From positions 1 through 41,538 of the forward strand of contig JABDGK010000018.1 in assembly GCA_013286085.1 (NCBI GenBank): a stretch of 41,538 nucleotides of DNA, written 5' to 3'. A program made the position numbers and the translations under genes. The stretch is from Gammaproteobacteria bacterium. GTDB lineage: Bacteria; Pseudomonadota; Gammaproteobacteria; DSM-16500. Below the pieces are notes generated by a model. It made no database searches, was not told the DNA's origin, and saw nothing but the letters and a program-made list of their open reading frames with translations. This document shows positions 17,018-25,468 of the stretch, piece by piece. How positions within the stretch are numbered: position 1 is the first letter of the stretch; every line of letters starts with the position of its first letter.

Positions 17018-17611
17018 CTAAGATTGCTTCCTGACGATAATACTTGAATCAACTCGCACAACGCCTTGAATGGATTGAGCGAGTTTGACGGCATTTTCTG
17101 CTTGCTCTATGTTATCGACAGTACCACTTAAATACACAATACCATTTTTAGTTTCAACACTCACATGCATTGCTGAAACGTCCATGCTACCAAATAATTT
17201 TTCTTTTATAAAAATAGATTTTACTTTAGAAGTAATTGCAATATCAGCCATCACCTGTTCATCTTTTTTAATTTTTAATTGCGAACTATCAACTGCTTTC
17301 ACCCCCTCTGTTGCCGATGCAATTTGTATCATTTGATTTGCTTCAATATCGGAATTTACTATTCCAGCGAGAGTTACAACACCGCCGTGAGCGGTGACAT
17401 CAATATCATACTGCGCAAGATTTTTATCTAATGATAACTTCGCCACAACGGCAGCGGATATTACGCCATCTTGCACAAGATTACCGGCGTCTTTTATCAA
17501 ATGACTTACATCATTTCCTATCGCAGCCACGGGATCTCTCTCTGCAAATGCCGGAGAGACGAATAATAAAAAAATAAGAGCAATAACTGTTTGAAAGAGA
17601 ATCCTTTTCAT
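17018..17611 (-). CDS. Periplasmic BON-domain protein (OsmY-like)
   Basis: A 197 aa protein with a signal peptide (MKRILFQTVIALIFLLFVSPAFA) and two BON domains, at about residues 50-115 and 125-195. Each shows the alternating V-x-V/G-x-V-x-L-x-G pattern (GGVVTLAGIV and NGIVYLSGTV) followed by a helix and a VxxVDSS strand. Proteins of this type sit in the periplasm, bind phospholipid and help the envelope under stress. The frame opens eight codons earlier at 17635, but GGAG before the ATG at 17611 and the signal peptide fix the start there. Single gene. Confidence 0.88.
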   Translation of the reverse strand: MKRILFQTVIALIFLLFVSPAFAERDPVAAIGNDVSHLIKDAGNLVQDGVISAAVVAKLSLDKNLAQYDIDVTAHGGVVTLAGIVNSDIEANQMIQIASATEGVKAVDSSQLKIKKDEQVMADIAITSKVKSIFIKEKLFGSMDVSAMHVSVETKNGIVYLSGTVDNIEQAENAVKLAQSIQGVVRVDSSIIVRKQS

Positions 17612-17838
17612 GTTGATAACTCCTTCCAGAAACATGTTTTCTATCAGTTGTTATGATTATTTTAACATAGCGGTGTACTAAAATAATACAGATATTACAG
17701 GGATAATGAATGGGTTTTATACCAATACAAGGCCTATAAATTGTAACTAATTGATATAAATAGCATTATTTTGATGGATGCTTAAGCTAGGCATAATGTT
17801 TTTATGTTAAAATAATATACAGTATTGAGGGTATTGCT

Positions 17839-18333
17839 ATGTTATTTGGACTGTTTTCATATTGTCGCCGGCAAAAAAATAGAGACAAAATTCAAGCTGC
17901 ATTTCGCGCCGTAAAGTTAGGTAATCTAACCATATTAAATACATTACTTAATACCGAGCTGGATATCAATTGCCGCCGAAAAGATGGGGATTATACCCTA
18001 CTGCATTATGCAATTATCTCTACCAATATGGTTAACCTTGATATCATGCAACCCATCATTCAATACTTATTGGAGAACGATGCATTACCAAACAACTATT
18101 ATCACATCAATAATGCATTTTTCAACCCTCTGCACTCCGCCACTAGAAAAAAACTTCCTAGTGTTGTTAAATTACTTTTAGAATATGATGCAGATACGTC
18201 ATTTCGCAATGATAAGAATAAAACAGCACAGGATTATGTGCATGATGCACAAGATAATCGTGGGCAAGAAACTCGAGAGGCGTTAGAACAGCAAGAAAAA
18301 ATAAGCAATCAATTTAGGTACTCAATTTTATAA
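17839..18333 (+). CDS. Ankyrin-repeat protein
   Basis: A 164 aa protein with two to three ankyrin repeats. Residues about 20-55 read as a divergent repeat (AFRAVKLGNLTILNTLLN). Residues 49-85 hold DYTLLHYAI, and residues 95-125 hold NPLHSATRKKLPSVVKLLLEYDAD, a near-consensus repeat. The N-terminus MLFGLFSYCRRQK pairs a hydrophobic patch, a Cys and a basic cluster, which could be a membrane or acylation anchor. GAGGG precedes the ATG. Ankyrin proteins in Legionellales are often secreted into the host cell. Only ten bases separate it from greB downstream, so it may share a transcript with it. Confidence 0.82.
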   Translation: MLFGLFSYCRRQKNRDKIQAAFRAVKLGNLTILNTLLNTELDINCRRKDGDYTLLHYAIISTNMVNLDIMQPIIQYLLENDALPNNYYHINNAFFNPLHSATRKKLPSVVKLLLEYDADTSFRNDKNKTAQDYVHDAQDNRGQETREALEQQEKISNQFRYSIL

Positions 18334-18343
18334 TTGGAAAATT

Positions 18344-18883
18344 ATGAGCAAAGCCTTTACCAAAGAAACTGATGATGACGATGAACCAGAGCAACCAGAA
18401 CCATCGATTTCGCATACTAAAAATTATGTCACACCCACTGGATTTGCAGATTTACAAAACGAATTGCGTCATTTATTAAGTGATGAACGACCAAAAATTG
18501 TTGAGACTGTCCGATGGGCTGCCGGCAATGGCGATCGATCTGAAAACGGTGATTACATCTATGGGAAAAGACGTCTGCGAGAAATTGATAGACGTGTTCG
18601 CTATCTGACTAAGCGCGTAGAAAGCGCTGAAGTGGTTAATCCCAACCTTCAAAAAAATCTCACTAAAGTTTTTTTCGGTGCAACCATTACCTATGCGAAA
18701 GAAGATGGCACTGAAAATACGGTTAAAATCGTTGGCATTGATGAAGCTGATTTAACAAAAGGCACTATCAGTTGGATTTCGCCTGTTGCTAAAACATTAT
18801 TGAAATCAGAGGTCGGTGATATTGTGACACTGCGTACACCGGCTGGCACTGAGAAATTAACCGTTTTAGCAATCCAATATTAA
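18344..18883 (+). CDS. greB: Transcription elongation factor GreB
   Basis: A 179 aa GreA/GreB-family factor that enters the RNA polymerase secondary channel and stimulates cleavage of backtracked RNA. The N-terminal coiled coil (about 25-100) holds the acidic tip region NGDRSENGDYIYGKRRLREID, of the GreB rather than GreA type. The C-terminal FKBP-like domain runs from FFGATITYAKEDG to LTVLAIQY. An acidic insert at residues 8-20 makes it somewhat longer than the Escherichia coli protein. The RYLTKRVESAEVVNP segment is typical. The weak ribosome site and the close upstream ankyrin gene suggest coupling. Confidence 0.95.
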   Translation: MSKAFTKETDDDDEPEQPEPSISHTKNYVTPTGFADLQNELRHLLSDERPKIVETVRWAAGNGDRSENGDYIYGKRRLREIDRRVRYLTKRVESAEVVNPNLQKNLTKVFFGATITYAKEDGTENTVKIVGIDEADLTKGTISWISPVAKTLLKSEVGDIVTLRTPAGTEKLTVLAIQY

Positions 18884-18926
18884 GTGGCATAGTGTTTATA
18901 TAGGATAGCTCATACTTGATGTGACC

Positions 18927-19299
18927 ATTATTGTCAGCTCAAATTAAAACTACACAACAAAACCTCCCCACTTCGTCGTCCTGAAAAATATTCCGCCCAC
19001 ATTTTTTAGCGAAACAATTCTGCTGAGGCGGAATGTTTATTCAGGATCCATGAGCGAAGAAACAACGACAAAACTGTATTTTCATGTTGATACAGCATCG
19101 TTTAACTCCTTCTTTTGATTTCTAACAGCTCAGTATTAATAGTAGATTATCTTGAACGTTGTACTCTCCGCTCATGGATCCTGAATAAACCTTACGTGAT
19201 AGCGTATTGGCTTCGTTCAAGAATGGTGAGCGTAAGGTTTTTCAGGACGACGAAGTGGGGAGGTTTTGTTGTGTAGTTTTAATTTGAGCTGACAATAAT
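18927..19299. mobile_element. MITE-like element with perfect 62-bp inverted ends
   Basis: The gap between greB and the ABC exporter (18884-19313) holds no gene but a nested palindrome. Arms 18927-18988 and 19238-19299 are identical over 62 bp as reverse complements. Inside are ATTCCGCC/GGCGGAAT (18990-18997/19027-19034), a perfect 22-bp pair (19035-19056/19169-19190) and CCTTACG/CGTAAGG (19190-19196/19231-19237). If the true ends are TTGTCAGC...GCTGACAA, each is flanked by TA, as expected for an IS630/Tc1-type non-autonomous element. The folded form would be a three-armed cruciform. It carries no transposase. Confidence 0.75.
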
Positions 19300-19313
19300 T
19301 ATCCGCTAAAACT

Positions 19314-21378
19314 CTAGTGAAAAGGCGGGGGCGATAGATCAATCATTCTATCCGCCATATCAATCGTTTCTTTGCGATGCGCAATCATAACAACCGTGAT
19401 ACCTAATGATCGAATAGCTTGATTAACCTCCATTTCTTTCTTCACATCCAAATGACTGGTTGCTTCATCTAAAAACAAAATACTGGGGCGCGCATACAGT
19501 GCTCTTGCTAACAATACACGTTGTTTTTGTCCTCCTGAAAAAACCGATCCCATATCGCCGATTAATGTATCAAATTGCATGGGTAACGCGATAATTTCAT
19601 CTAAAATTCCGGCTATTTTTGCGCAAGTATAAACATAATCTCGATCAACCGTAGAAGCAAAAAAACTGATATTTTCCCAAAGCGATCCTGAAAGCAAGAT
19701 ATCGTCCTGTAACACGCCAGCAATTTTTTTTTCGATAAGAGACAACGTAATTTGGATAGATAGGAATACTATCGAGATAGACATTGCCTGCTGTCGGTGG
19801 CAATAGGCCCATCATGATTTTTAACAAGGTAGTTTTGCCACAGCCTGAAGGACCCGTGATCACAATACATTCTTTTGATCTTATCTCTAAATTCATCTGT
19901 TTTAATGTTGGCAAAATATCTAATGGATAAACATACATAATATTTTCTAAGCTTATGTTTTCCGCCTCAAAAAAACTTCTTGTATTACCTTGAGTCTCTT
20001 TTGGCTCTGACACAACATCATCCAAACGCTCCAAATGTAATTGTAACGATTTATATTCCTGCACCTTATCCGCAAAACTGGCTATCGATGTAATAAATTG
20101 CTGTCTATAAGCTAATAATGCATACAAGATACCCAGTGTTATTTTGCGTTCCGACAAATATAAACACCCCAAACTCAATGTCACCATAAAATCTATAGCA
20201 AAAAGAGCATTTTTCATTGAATCAAAGATAATTTTTTGTCGGAACAGGCGCGTCATTGAATGAATAGATTTGACAAACTGCAGAGACCATTTTTCAATAC
20301 GATCTAACTCTTTATTAAAAATTTTAATTGCAGCCATGGCACGCACAGTTTCAAGCAAATTCGACAGCTCTATGGAACGCGCATACAATACTTCATCATG
20401 ATACTGATTCGCTCTGGCGTTATAAAATAGTCTCAACACGGCATAAATAAATGCTGTCCCTGCTATAATAAAGATAAAATTAAAATAAGTCAGGCAGATG
20501 GCAAGCAACATCAAAATTGAAACAAAACCATCGACCACCCCTTCCACCAAGCCTTCTGTCACAACACTCCGCATTTTTTCCACGACAGCAAATCGGGATA
20601 TCACACTACCGGCATGGCGATTTTCAAAAAATGACACGGGCAGAAAAAGCAGATGCTTCATAACAGCAACACCAAATTCATTATTGATTAATGACCCCAA
20701 TGAAGAGATCATCCATGCTCGAATAGCAATCGCACTCACTTCCATGAATTTTAAGCCCGAAAATGCAAGAATAAAGCCATACAATAAATTGTTATGTAAC
20801 ATATGCACTGAAACATCAATACACTTTTGAGTCATCTTAACAGCACCCACATAAAACAACTGTATTGCACTTGAAAATAACACTAATTTTAGCAATGAAA
20901 ATCGATATGTTTTTAACAAGTCCTGCAACATGGCGGCTGATTTCTTCCGACTGGGCTCACCTACTCTAAACGTATTACTGGGTGCAACTTCTAAAACAAT
21001 ACCACTAAACTCTTGCTCAAACTGTTTTTTAGGAATGGATCGTACACCGCGCGCAGGATCATGGACAACGACACAATTTATCGCCATTTTACGAACAACA
21101 ACAAAATGATTCGAATTCCAATGAATAATGCAAGGCAACTGCACAGATGTCACTTGCTTTTGGTCAACATACATCACCTTCACCAACAAACCCACTTTCT
21201 CAGCCATGTTTTTAAGTTGCGACAACGTCACCCCTTTCAGGGACGATTTCATGGTATGACGCAATTCTGAAAGCGTTACCTTCCAACCATAATAACGAAC
21301 TATCATCGCCAAACAAGCAAGCCCACATTCAGCGACTTCGGCTTGTAAAATAATAGGTAGTTTTGATGATTTCCACAT
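19314..21378 (-). pseudogene. Peptidase-C39 ABC exporter, frameshifted in the ATPase domain
   Basis: A CvaB/LagD-type exporter that cuts double-glycine leaders and exports the core peptide. The C39 domain (1-130) shows QAEVAECGLACLA with Cys18, NHFVVV with His91 and HDPARG with Asp107. A membrane domain with about six helices follows (about 165-450), then the ATPase: Walker A GPSGCGKTTLL, signature FSGGQKQR, Walker B SILFLDEATSHLD and a His switch (MIAHR). The ATPase is split: nine A residues (19724-19732) stand where eight would keep SYRKKIAGVLQDD in frame. The error, slippage or mutation lies between Walker A and the signature. It is the last gene of the peptide cassette, four bases after the radical SAM gene. 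Confidence 0.85.
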
Positions 21379-21381
21379 TAT

Positions 21382-22428
21382 TTATCTCTCGAGCATTTCT
21401 ACTTTAACTGGAATACTATTTTTTCCTAAAACTAATGCCTTTGGAAAATTTACCACAGGGCATTCTAAATTTTTTAAATTGAAATTTGTAATACCGCGCA
21501 GCCATGGGCTTAATTTTTCATTATCTAGGATAAATTCACCGTCTGGCGTAATCTGTCCGATATCGTTTCTTGCATCATTGAGTGCCACAGTACACTTGCC
21601 CAAGCGACCATTAGACCGAATCAAAAAAGAATTACCTTGTGCCGCATAACAGATATAAGGTTTATTATTTTCAATTTTATTAATCTGAATACGGGGATCA
21701 ACCAATTTGTATAATTCACTTAAGATAGCTGGCTTATCCTTCCCATGCACAACTTGAAATGATTTGGCATTTGGCCCGCCGAGATTCTCAATCGTTTTAA
21801 AAAAAATAGTAAATCGAGGGTCATTTTTGAAATTGACGTTAATTTCATCCATTAATTTTGGCAAAAATAAAATATTATCGGGTGTCACATGTAAACGCAG
21901 TATCACTTTAAAATCCAAGTTGCTCCTATGCGCCGCTATTAAGTTGGCCCATATTTTTTCGTAGGTACCGGCACCATCAGCACGAATTCTCGATTTATTA
22001 TGTATCTCATTTGGACCATCCAAGGAAATCTGAAACTCGGTCACCCCCACTTGGTTAAGTTTGTTGAGTAGCTCGACGTTTAAGTGATACCCATTTGTTG
22101 TCATGGCTGACAAATAAGAAAAATGTGAGTATTGCTCTTTTAGCCACACCGCATGCCGAGAAATGTCGAATACAATATCTTTTGCAGCCAATGGCTCACC
22201 GCCAAACCATGATATTTTTAATACTTTCAATCCAGGCACTCTCGCTGTTAGTAATTTTTTGATGCCCGCCACGATGGGTTTTTGCATTTTCCCTAAACTA
22301 AAATCTTCGTAGCAATAGGTGCATCTGAAATTGCATTGCTCCGTGGGTAATATAATTAACTCTAAAAATTCGCTAGAAATAATACTTAACAGCTTACTTG
22401 CTAATATTGCTTGATTACTATTATCCAT
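21382..22428 (-). CDS. Radical SAM peptide-modifying enzyme with reduced SPASM-like tail
   Basis: A 348 aa radical SAM enzyme. The cluster motif CNFRCTYC lies in PTEQCNFRCTYCYE near residue 35, followed by the SAM-contact WFGGEPL and the conserved ISLDGP strand. The C-terminal region keeps three Cys (PYICYAAQG, GRLGKCT, LECPV), where SPASM proteins usually have about seven. The normal final Cys cluster appears as PVVNFPKALVLGKNSIP without Cys. It probably installs a C-C or thioether crosslink in the peptide encoded just upstream. The frame opens at 22494, but MDNSNQ at 22428 is the likelier start. The 136 bp gap to the precursor gene contains a hairpin that may lower its expression. Confidence 0.85.
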   Translation of the reverse strand: MDNSNQAILASKLLSIISSEFLELIILPTEQCNFRCTYCYEDFSLGKMQKPIVAGIKKLLTARVPGLKVLKISWFGGEPLAAKDIVFDISRHAVWLKEQYSHFSYLSAMTTNGYHLNVELLNKLNQVGVTEFQISLDGPNEIHNKSRIRADGAGTYEKIWANLIAAHRSNLDFKVILRLHVTPDNILFLPKLMDEINVNFKNDPRFTIFFKTIENLGGPNAKSFQVVHGKDKPAILSELYKLVDPRIQINKIENNKPYICYAAQGNSFLIRSNGRLGKCTVALNDARNDIGQITPDGEFILDNEKLSPWLRGITNFNLKNLECPVVNFPKALVLGKNSIPVKVEMLER

Positions 22429-22522
22429 TTTAGTACTCACTTTTATTGGGTAGATTGCGGCGCAAAAAATTAAAAAATCTTGTCTTTCCCGCAAAGGCGC
22501 ATAGGCGTCAAATTAAACGCAT

Positions 22523-22541
22523 CCCCCTTTGAAAAAGGGGG
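22523..22541. terminator. Hairpin between precursor and enzyme genes (attenuator candidate)
   Basis: CCCCCTTT (22523-22530) pairs with AAAGGGGG (22534-22541) around GAA. It sits between the precursor peptide and the radical SAM gene, where partial termination or RNA stabilisation would favour precursor over enzyme. The core recurs at about 40405, so it is also a dispersed repeat. Confidence 0.5.
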
Positions 22542-22564
22542 CTCTTAAAACGTGATTTCTTAAT

Positions 22565-22753
22565 TTAACAATGCTGATTTGAGCATGCGCCATTCCAAAA
22601 TGGATCCGGAATTTCACTGAGACTTCCTATGCCTCCGGTCATTGCATCTAACACAGCAGGATCGTCAATGATGATTCGTCCTAATGCATCCACATGAAAA
22701 TCTTTTCCTTTTAATGCTTGTAGTACACTTGTATTTGACTTTGAATTTTTCAT
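22565..22753 (-). CDS. RiPP precursor peptide with double-glycine leader
   Basis: A 62 aa peptide. The leader (about 1-41) ends AVLDAMTGG, a classic site for C39 peptidases with hydrophobic residues at -4 (Met38) and -7 (Leu35). The predicted 21-residue core begins IGSLSEIPDP and ends FWNGACSNQHC, with Cys57 and Cys62 and an aromatic pair. The F-W-N triad resembles the aromatic-x-Asn motifs crosslinked by radical SAM enzymes that make three-residue cyclophanes. Alternatively the Cys residues could form thioethers. AAGGA lies six bases before the ATG, a strong site fitting high expression. It lies between the secreted protein and the modifying enzyme. The gene call is firm; the modification type is inference. 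Confidence 0.82.
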   Translation of the reverse strand: MKNSKSNTSVLQALKGKDFHVDALGRIIIDDPAVLDAMTGGIGSLSEIPDPFWNGACSNQHC

Positions 22754-22774
22754 AGATATTCCTTATTAACATAA

Positions 22775-23428
22775 TTACTGATTGATGACTCTTCCACCGA
22801 TAACGTTGCCAGTGATAATCGAACCCTCACTGCTATAAATGACACCATTATTGGATGAAAACTTGATACTTCCATTGACCGTTGCACCATATAAATATAA
22901 GATTTGTTGCCTCCGGTCAGAGGTAAATTCAATATTTTTGGTGGTAGTATGCGTGAGTGTAGAACTCATAGAAGATAAAATGAGATCGCTGTTAAAACTC
23001 CCATTATCGCAGGTAAGATTGCCGACTATTTTGGATGGACTCATGAATTGCACTTTTGATGCTTTGACATCGCCAGTAATATTGACATTGGCATGAAATA
23101 TCACATTCTCAAGATGAATATCGCCTAGAATCTTAGCATCGCCAGCAACCACCACATCATCGCCTTTAAAATCACCGGTCATGTCCAGTGTGTTAAAATA
23201 CGCATGACTTGCATTCACATCGCCAAGCACGTTGGTATGACCTAAAATCCTTGTGCCATTAAAAACAACATCATTGAGATAATTCACTTGATCAAGCACG
23301 CCATTGCCACAAAATATTTTATTACTTTTTTCCTGGCACACTTTATCAAGCGATTCGGCATAGCTATTTGAAAATAACATCGATATAAACAAATAAAAAA
23401 ATAACAGATAGATGGGTTTATTTTTCAC
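22775..23428 (-). CDS. Secreted beta-helix-like repeat protein, first gene of the RiPP cassette
   Basis: A 217 aa protein with a signal peptide (about 24 residues, ending NSYA). The rest is a run of about 18-residue repeats of the type G-D-V-x-A-S-x-V-x-F with turns such as GTRILGHTNVLGDVNAS and AGDAKILGDIHLENVIF. This is the pattern of a bactofilin-like or right-handed beta-helix. It starts at GTG (23428-23426), supported by AAGGA upstream. Only 21 bases separate its stop from the precursor ATG, so it belongs to the same operon. It could be an immunity, surface-display or adhesin component for the peptide; none is proven. Two Cys near the mature N-terminus may form a disulfide. Confidence 0.72.
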   Translation of the reverse strand: MKNKPIYLLFFYLFISMLFSNSYAESLDKVCQEKSNKIFCGNGVLDQVNYLNDVVFNGTRILGHTNVLGDVNASHAYFNTLDMTGDFKGDDVVVAGDAKILGDIHLENVIFHANVNITGDVKASKVQFMSPSKIVGNLTCDNGSFNSDLILSSMSSTLTHTTTKNIEFTSDRRQQILYLYGATVNGSIKFSSNNGVIYSSEGSIITGNVIGGRVINQ

Positions 23429-23708
23429 GCGTGTGTCCTTACTTGTAAAAATATGAAGTTGAAAACATGAATAACGCTAGCGGGGGAAAAGATTTTTTAT
23501 GGGAAGAAAGAGGCTTACAGGTGGAAAGGAATGATTTAGAAATTACTCGATAGTTTTTATGAGTACAAGGGCAATCTTACATATGAACATTGAAATGTCA
23601 AAATATTTTTTTAAGTTGCTCAGTGAGGTAGTTATGATTATGATTGTCTCTGTCATTTCCGGTGACACGATTTATGAATTTTTTATATACAACAAATAGG
23701 ATTTTACA

Positions 23709-24086
23709 ATGAAGAAATTAATTTGTGCATTATTAGCAATCTCTAGCTCTCTCTTATTCAGCAATGTTGCATTAGCGAAAGATACCAATGCTTCAGTAAT
23801 CAAACCTGCTGGGAACGCAAAGCAAGCAACACTCGCCCCAAATTATGGAACCGATATCGTTATTACCAACTACGGCGCATATGATGTCTATGTACGAGCT
23901 CCTAGTTTATTGAGTGACGGTTTTTGGGTATATCATGGCACTGCTCAGCATATTCACAATTATAGTACGGCTCCAACACAACAAATTCTTGTCTCCGATT
24001 ACAATGGCCAAACTTTTTATAATTACATGACACCAAACCACTATCCTATCGATGTCTATGACAGAGATGGTCATTCTTTCGTATAA
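23709..24086 (+). CDS. Small secreted protein
   Basis: A 125 aa protein with a clear signal peptide (MKKLICALLAISSSLLFSNVALA) followed by about 100 residues rich in Tyr, Asn, Thr and His. Short beta-like strands (TDIVITNYGAYDVYVRA and QQILVSDYNG) suggest a small beta-sandwich. No Cys remains in the mature form. It is transcribed divergently from the RiPP cassette across a 280 bp gap in which I see no other gene. A tight hairpin follows its stop. Family unknown. Confidence 0.7.
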   Translation: MKKLICALLAISSSLLFSNVALAKDTNASVIKPAGNAKQATLAPNYGTDIVITNYGAYDVYVRAPSLLSDGFWVYHGTAQHIHNYSTAPTQQILVSDYNGQTFYNYMTPNHYPIDVYDRDGHSFV

Positions 24087-24110
24087 ATTAACCATCGCTT
24101 TCTGTAATAA

Positions 24111-24141
24111 CACCAGCCTTGCTATAAGAGTAAGGCTGGTG
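24111..24141. terminator. Perfect 10-bp terminator-like hairpin
   Basis: CACCAGCCTT (24111-24120) pairs with AAGGCTGGTG (24132-24141), 25 bases after the stop of the secreted protein. No clear T-run follows. Confidence 0.6.
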
Positions 24142-24163
24142 GATGTGTACTTTAATAATCGTA

Positions 24164-24252
24164 AACGTGTCTGCGTGCGCGCCCGTCTTTTTTCTACTAA
24201 CCACTGCAAATTGAATTTAAAAAACGGGCGGAGGCACGCACGCGGGCACGTT
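24164..24252. repeat. GC-rich imperfect inverted repeat
   Basis: Arms of about 30 bases (24164-24193 and 24219-24252) pair with a few mismatches and bulges, ending in T6 and A6 at the loop side. The block is far more GC-rich than its surroundings. It may be a dispersed element or a structured RNA between the secreted-protein gene and the oxygenase. Confidence 0.5.
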
Positions 24253-24342
24253 CACGAGGAGCCCCATTTTTCATGCGTGGATAACAGTCTCGACGCAATA
24301 TGTGCTATGATATTTCAGCTAACTGTTCAATGAGAAACCATC

Positions 24343-25356
24343 ATGCCAATTAATCATTCTGCCAATTTTGAGACAATCCCACTCTTTGATTTGCAAGAAT
24401 TTGCGCTCGGCAATCCACTGGATCGCCAACAGTTTATTAATCAACTCCGTAACGTGTGCCATCATATCGGCTTTTTTTATATCAAAAATCATGGCGTCCA
24501 TATTGAATTAATGCATAAAATGCTGGAATTAACCGAAGCGTTTTTTAATTTACCCCAAGCCGAAAAAGATAAAATTAATATTTCTTTCTCTCCTCACTAT
24601 CGCGGTTATGGAAAATTAGGCGAAGAACTGACAAAAGGAATTCGCGATTATAAAGAAACTTACGACTTTGGCTTAGAGCAAGCTGCTCGTCAAACATCAG
24701 ATGAACAACCCTATTTGATTCTACAGGGCCCTAACCAGTGGCCAGAGTCTGAAACCTTGCGCGCATTACGCTGGAAAGAAACCGTATTAGAATACATCGC
24801 AGCAGTGCAAACAGCTGGCACACAAATCATGAGCGCTATGGCGCTGACACTGGGGTTACCAGACAATTATTTTACTGATAAGTTTTGTCCTCAACAGCGC
24901 GATGCTTATGCTATTCTCCGTTTATTACGCTATCCGCCAGGTCGAATGAATCCACACTCAGTAGAACCAGAATTAGGCGTGGGTCCACACACCGACACAG
25001 GTTGCTTAGTGATGCTATTACAAGATACTGTTGGCGGATTAGAAGTACAAAATTGTCGCGGTGAATGGATTGCCGCCCCACCCATTGACGGCACCTATGT
25101 TGTCAATATTGGTGAGATGCTGCAGCTGTGGTCCAATAATTATTTTTTAGCAACACCGCACCGCGTCATCAATACATCTTCACGCATTCGTCATTCAGTG
25201 CCTTTTTTCGTAGAACCATTACTAAGTACAGTGGTCACGCCGCTGGAGATCAGTCCCGAGCTGCTACAAAACATGGAAAGACCCAACGCTAACCCAGCAA
25301 CAAAAGTCGTTTATGGCGACCATATGTTGCATGTTTATCAACGGAGTTTTCAATAA
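24343..25356 (+). CDS. 2OG-Fe(II) oxygenase, isopenicillin-N-synthase family
   Basis: A 337 aa non-haem iron oxygenase. The N-terminal domain has the family pattern (IPLFDLQEF and HHIGFFYIKNHGV). The jelly-roll holds the iron ligands His216 and Asp218 in GVGPHTDTG and His273 in ATPHRV, with Arg283 and Ser285 in RIRHSVPFF binding 2-oxoglutarate. The length is typical. Such enzymes hydroxylate or desaturate small molecules such as amino acids or polyketides; the substrate is unknown. A plain single gene, with a promoter for the next gene about 80 bp after its stop. Confidence 0.92.
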   Translation: MPINHSANFETIPLFDLQEFALGNPLDRQQFINQLRNVCHHIGFFYIKNHGVHIELMHKMLELTEAFFNLPQAEKDKINISFSPHYRGYGKLGEELTKGIRDYKETYDFGLEQAARQTSDEQPYLILQGPNQWPESETLRALRWKETVLEYIAAVQTAGTQIMSAMALTLGLPDNYFTDKFCPQQRDAYAILRLLRYPPGRMNPHSVEPELGVGPHTDTGCLVMLLQDTVGGLEVQNCRGEWIAAPPIDGTYVVNIGEMLQLWSNNYFLATPHRVINTSSRIRHSVPFFVEPLLSTVVTPLEISPELLQNMERPNANPATKVVYGDHMLHVYQRSFQ

Positions 25357-25410
25357 CTTTACAGGAGTAAATCGATAAAGCAGTGATGCGATCCATCTGT
25401 TGGGCATGGG

Positions 25411-25439
25411 TATGATGTCTTTACACAGAATGTTATAAT
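25411..25439 (+). promoter_or_regulatory. Extended -10 promoter
   Basis: TGTTATAAT at 25431-25439 is a perfect extended -10 element (TG-N-TATAAT). The -35 region (25411-25416) is poor, as is usual with extended -10 promoters. Transcription would start near 25446, ahead of the HdeD-like gene at 25469. Confidence 0.55.
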
Positions 25440-25468
25440 GACACTTTACATCACAAAAGGACTTTGCC

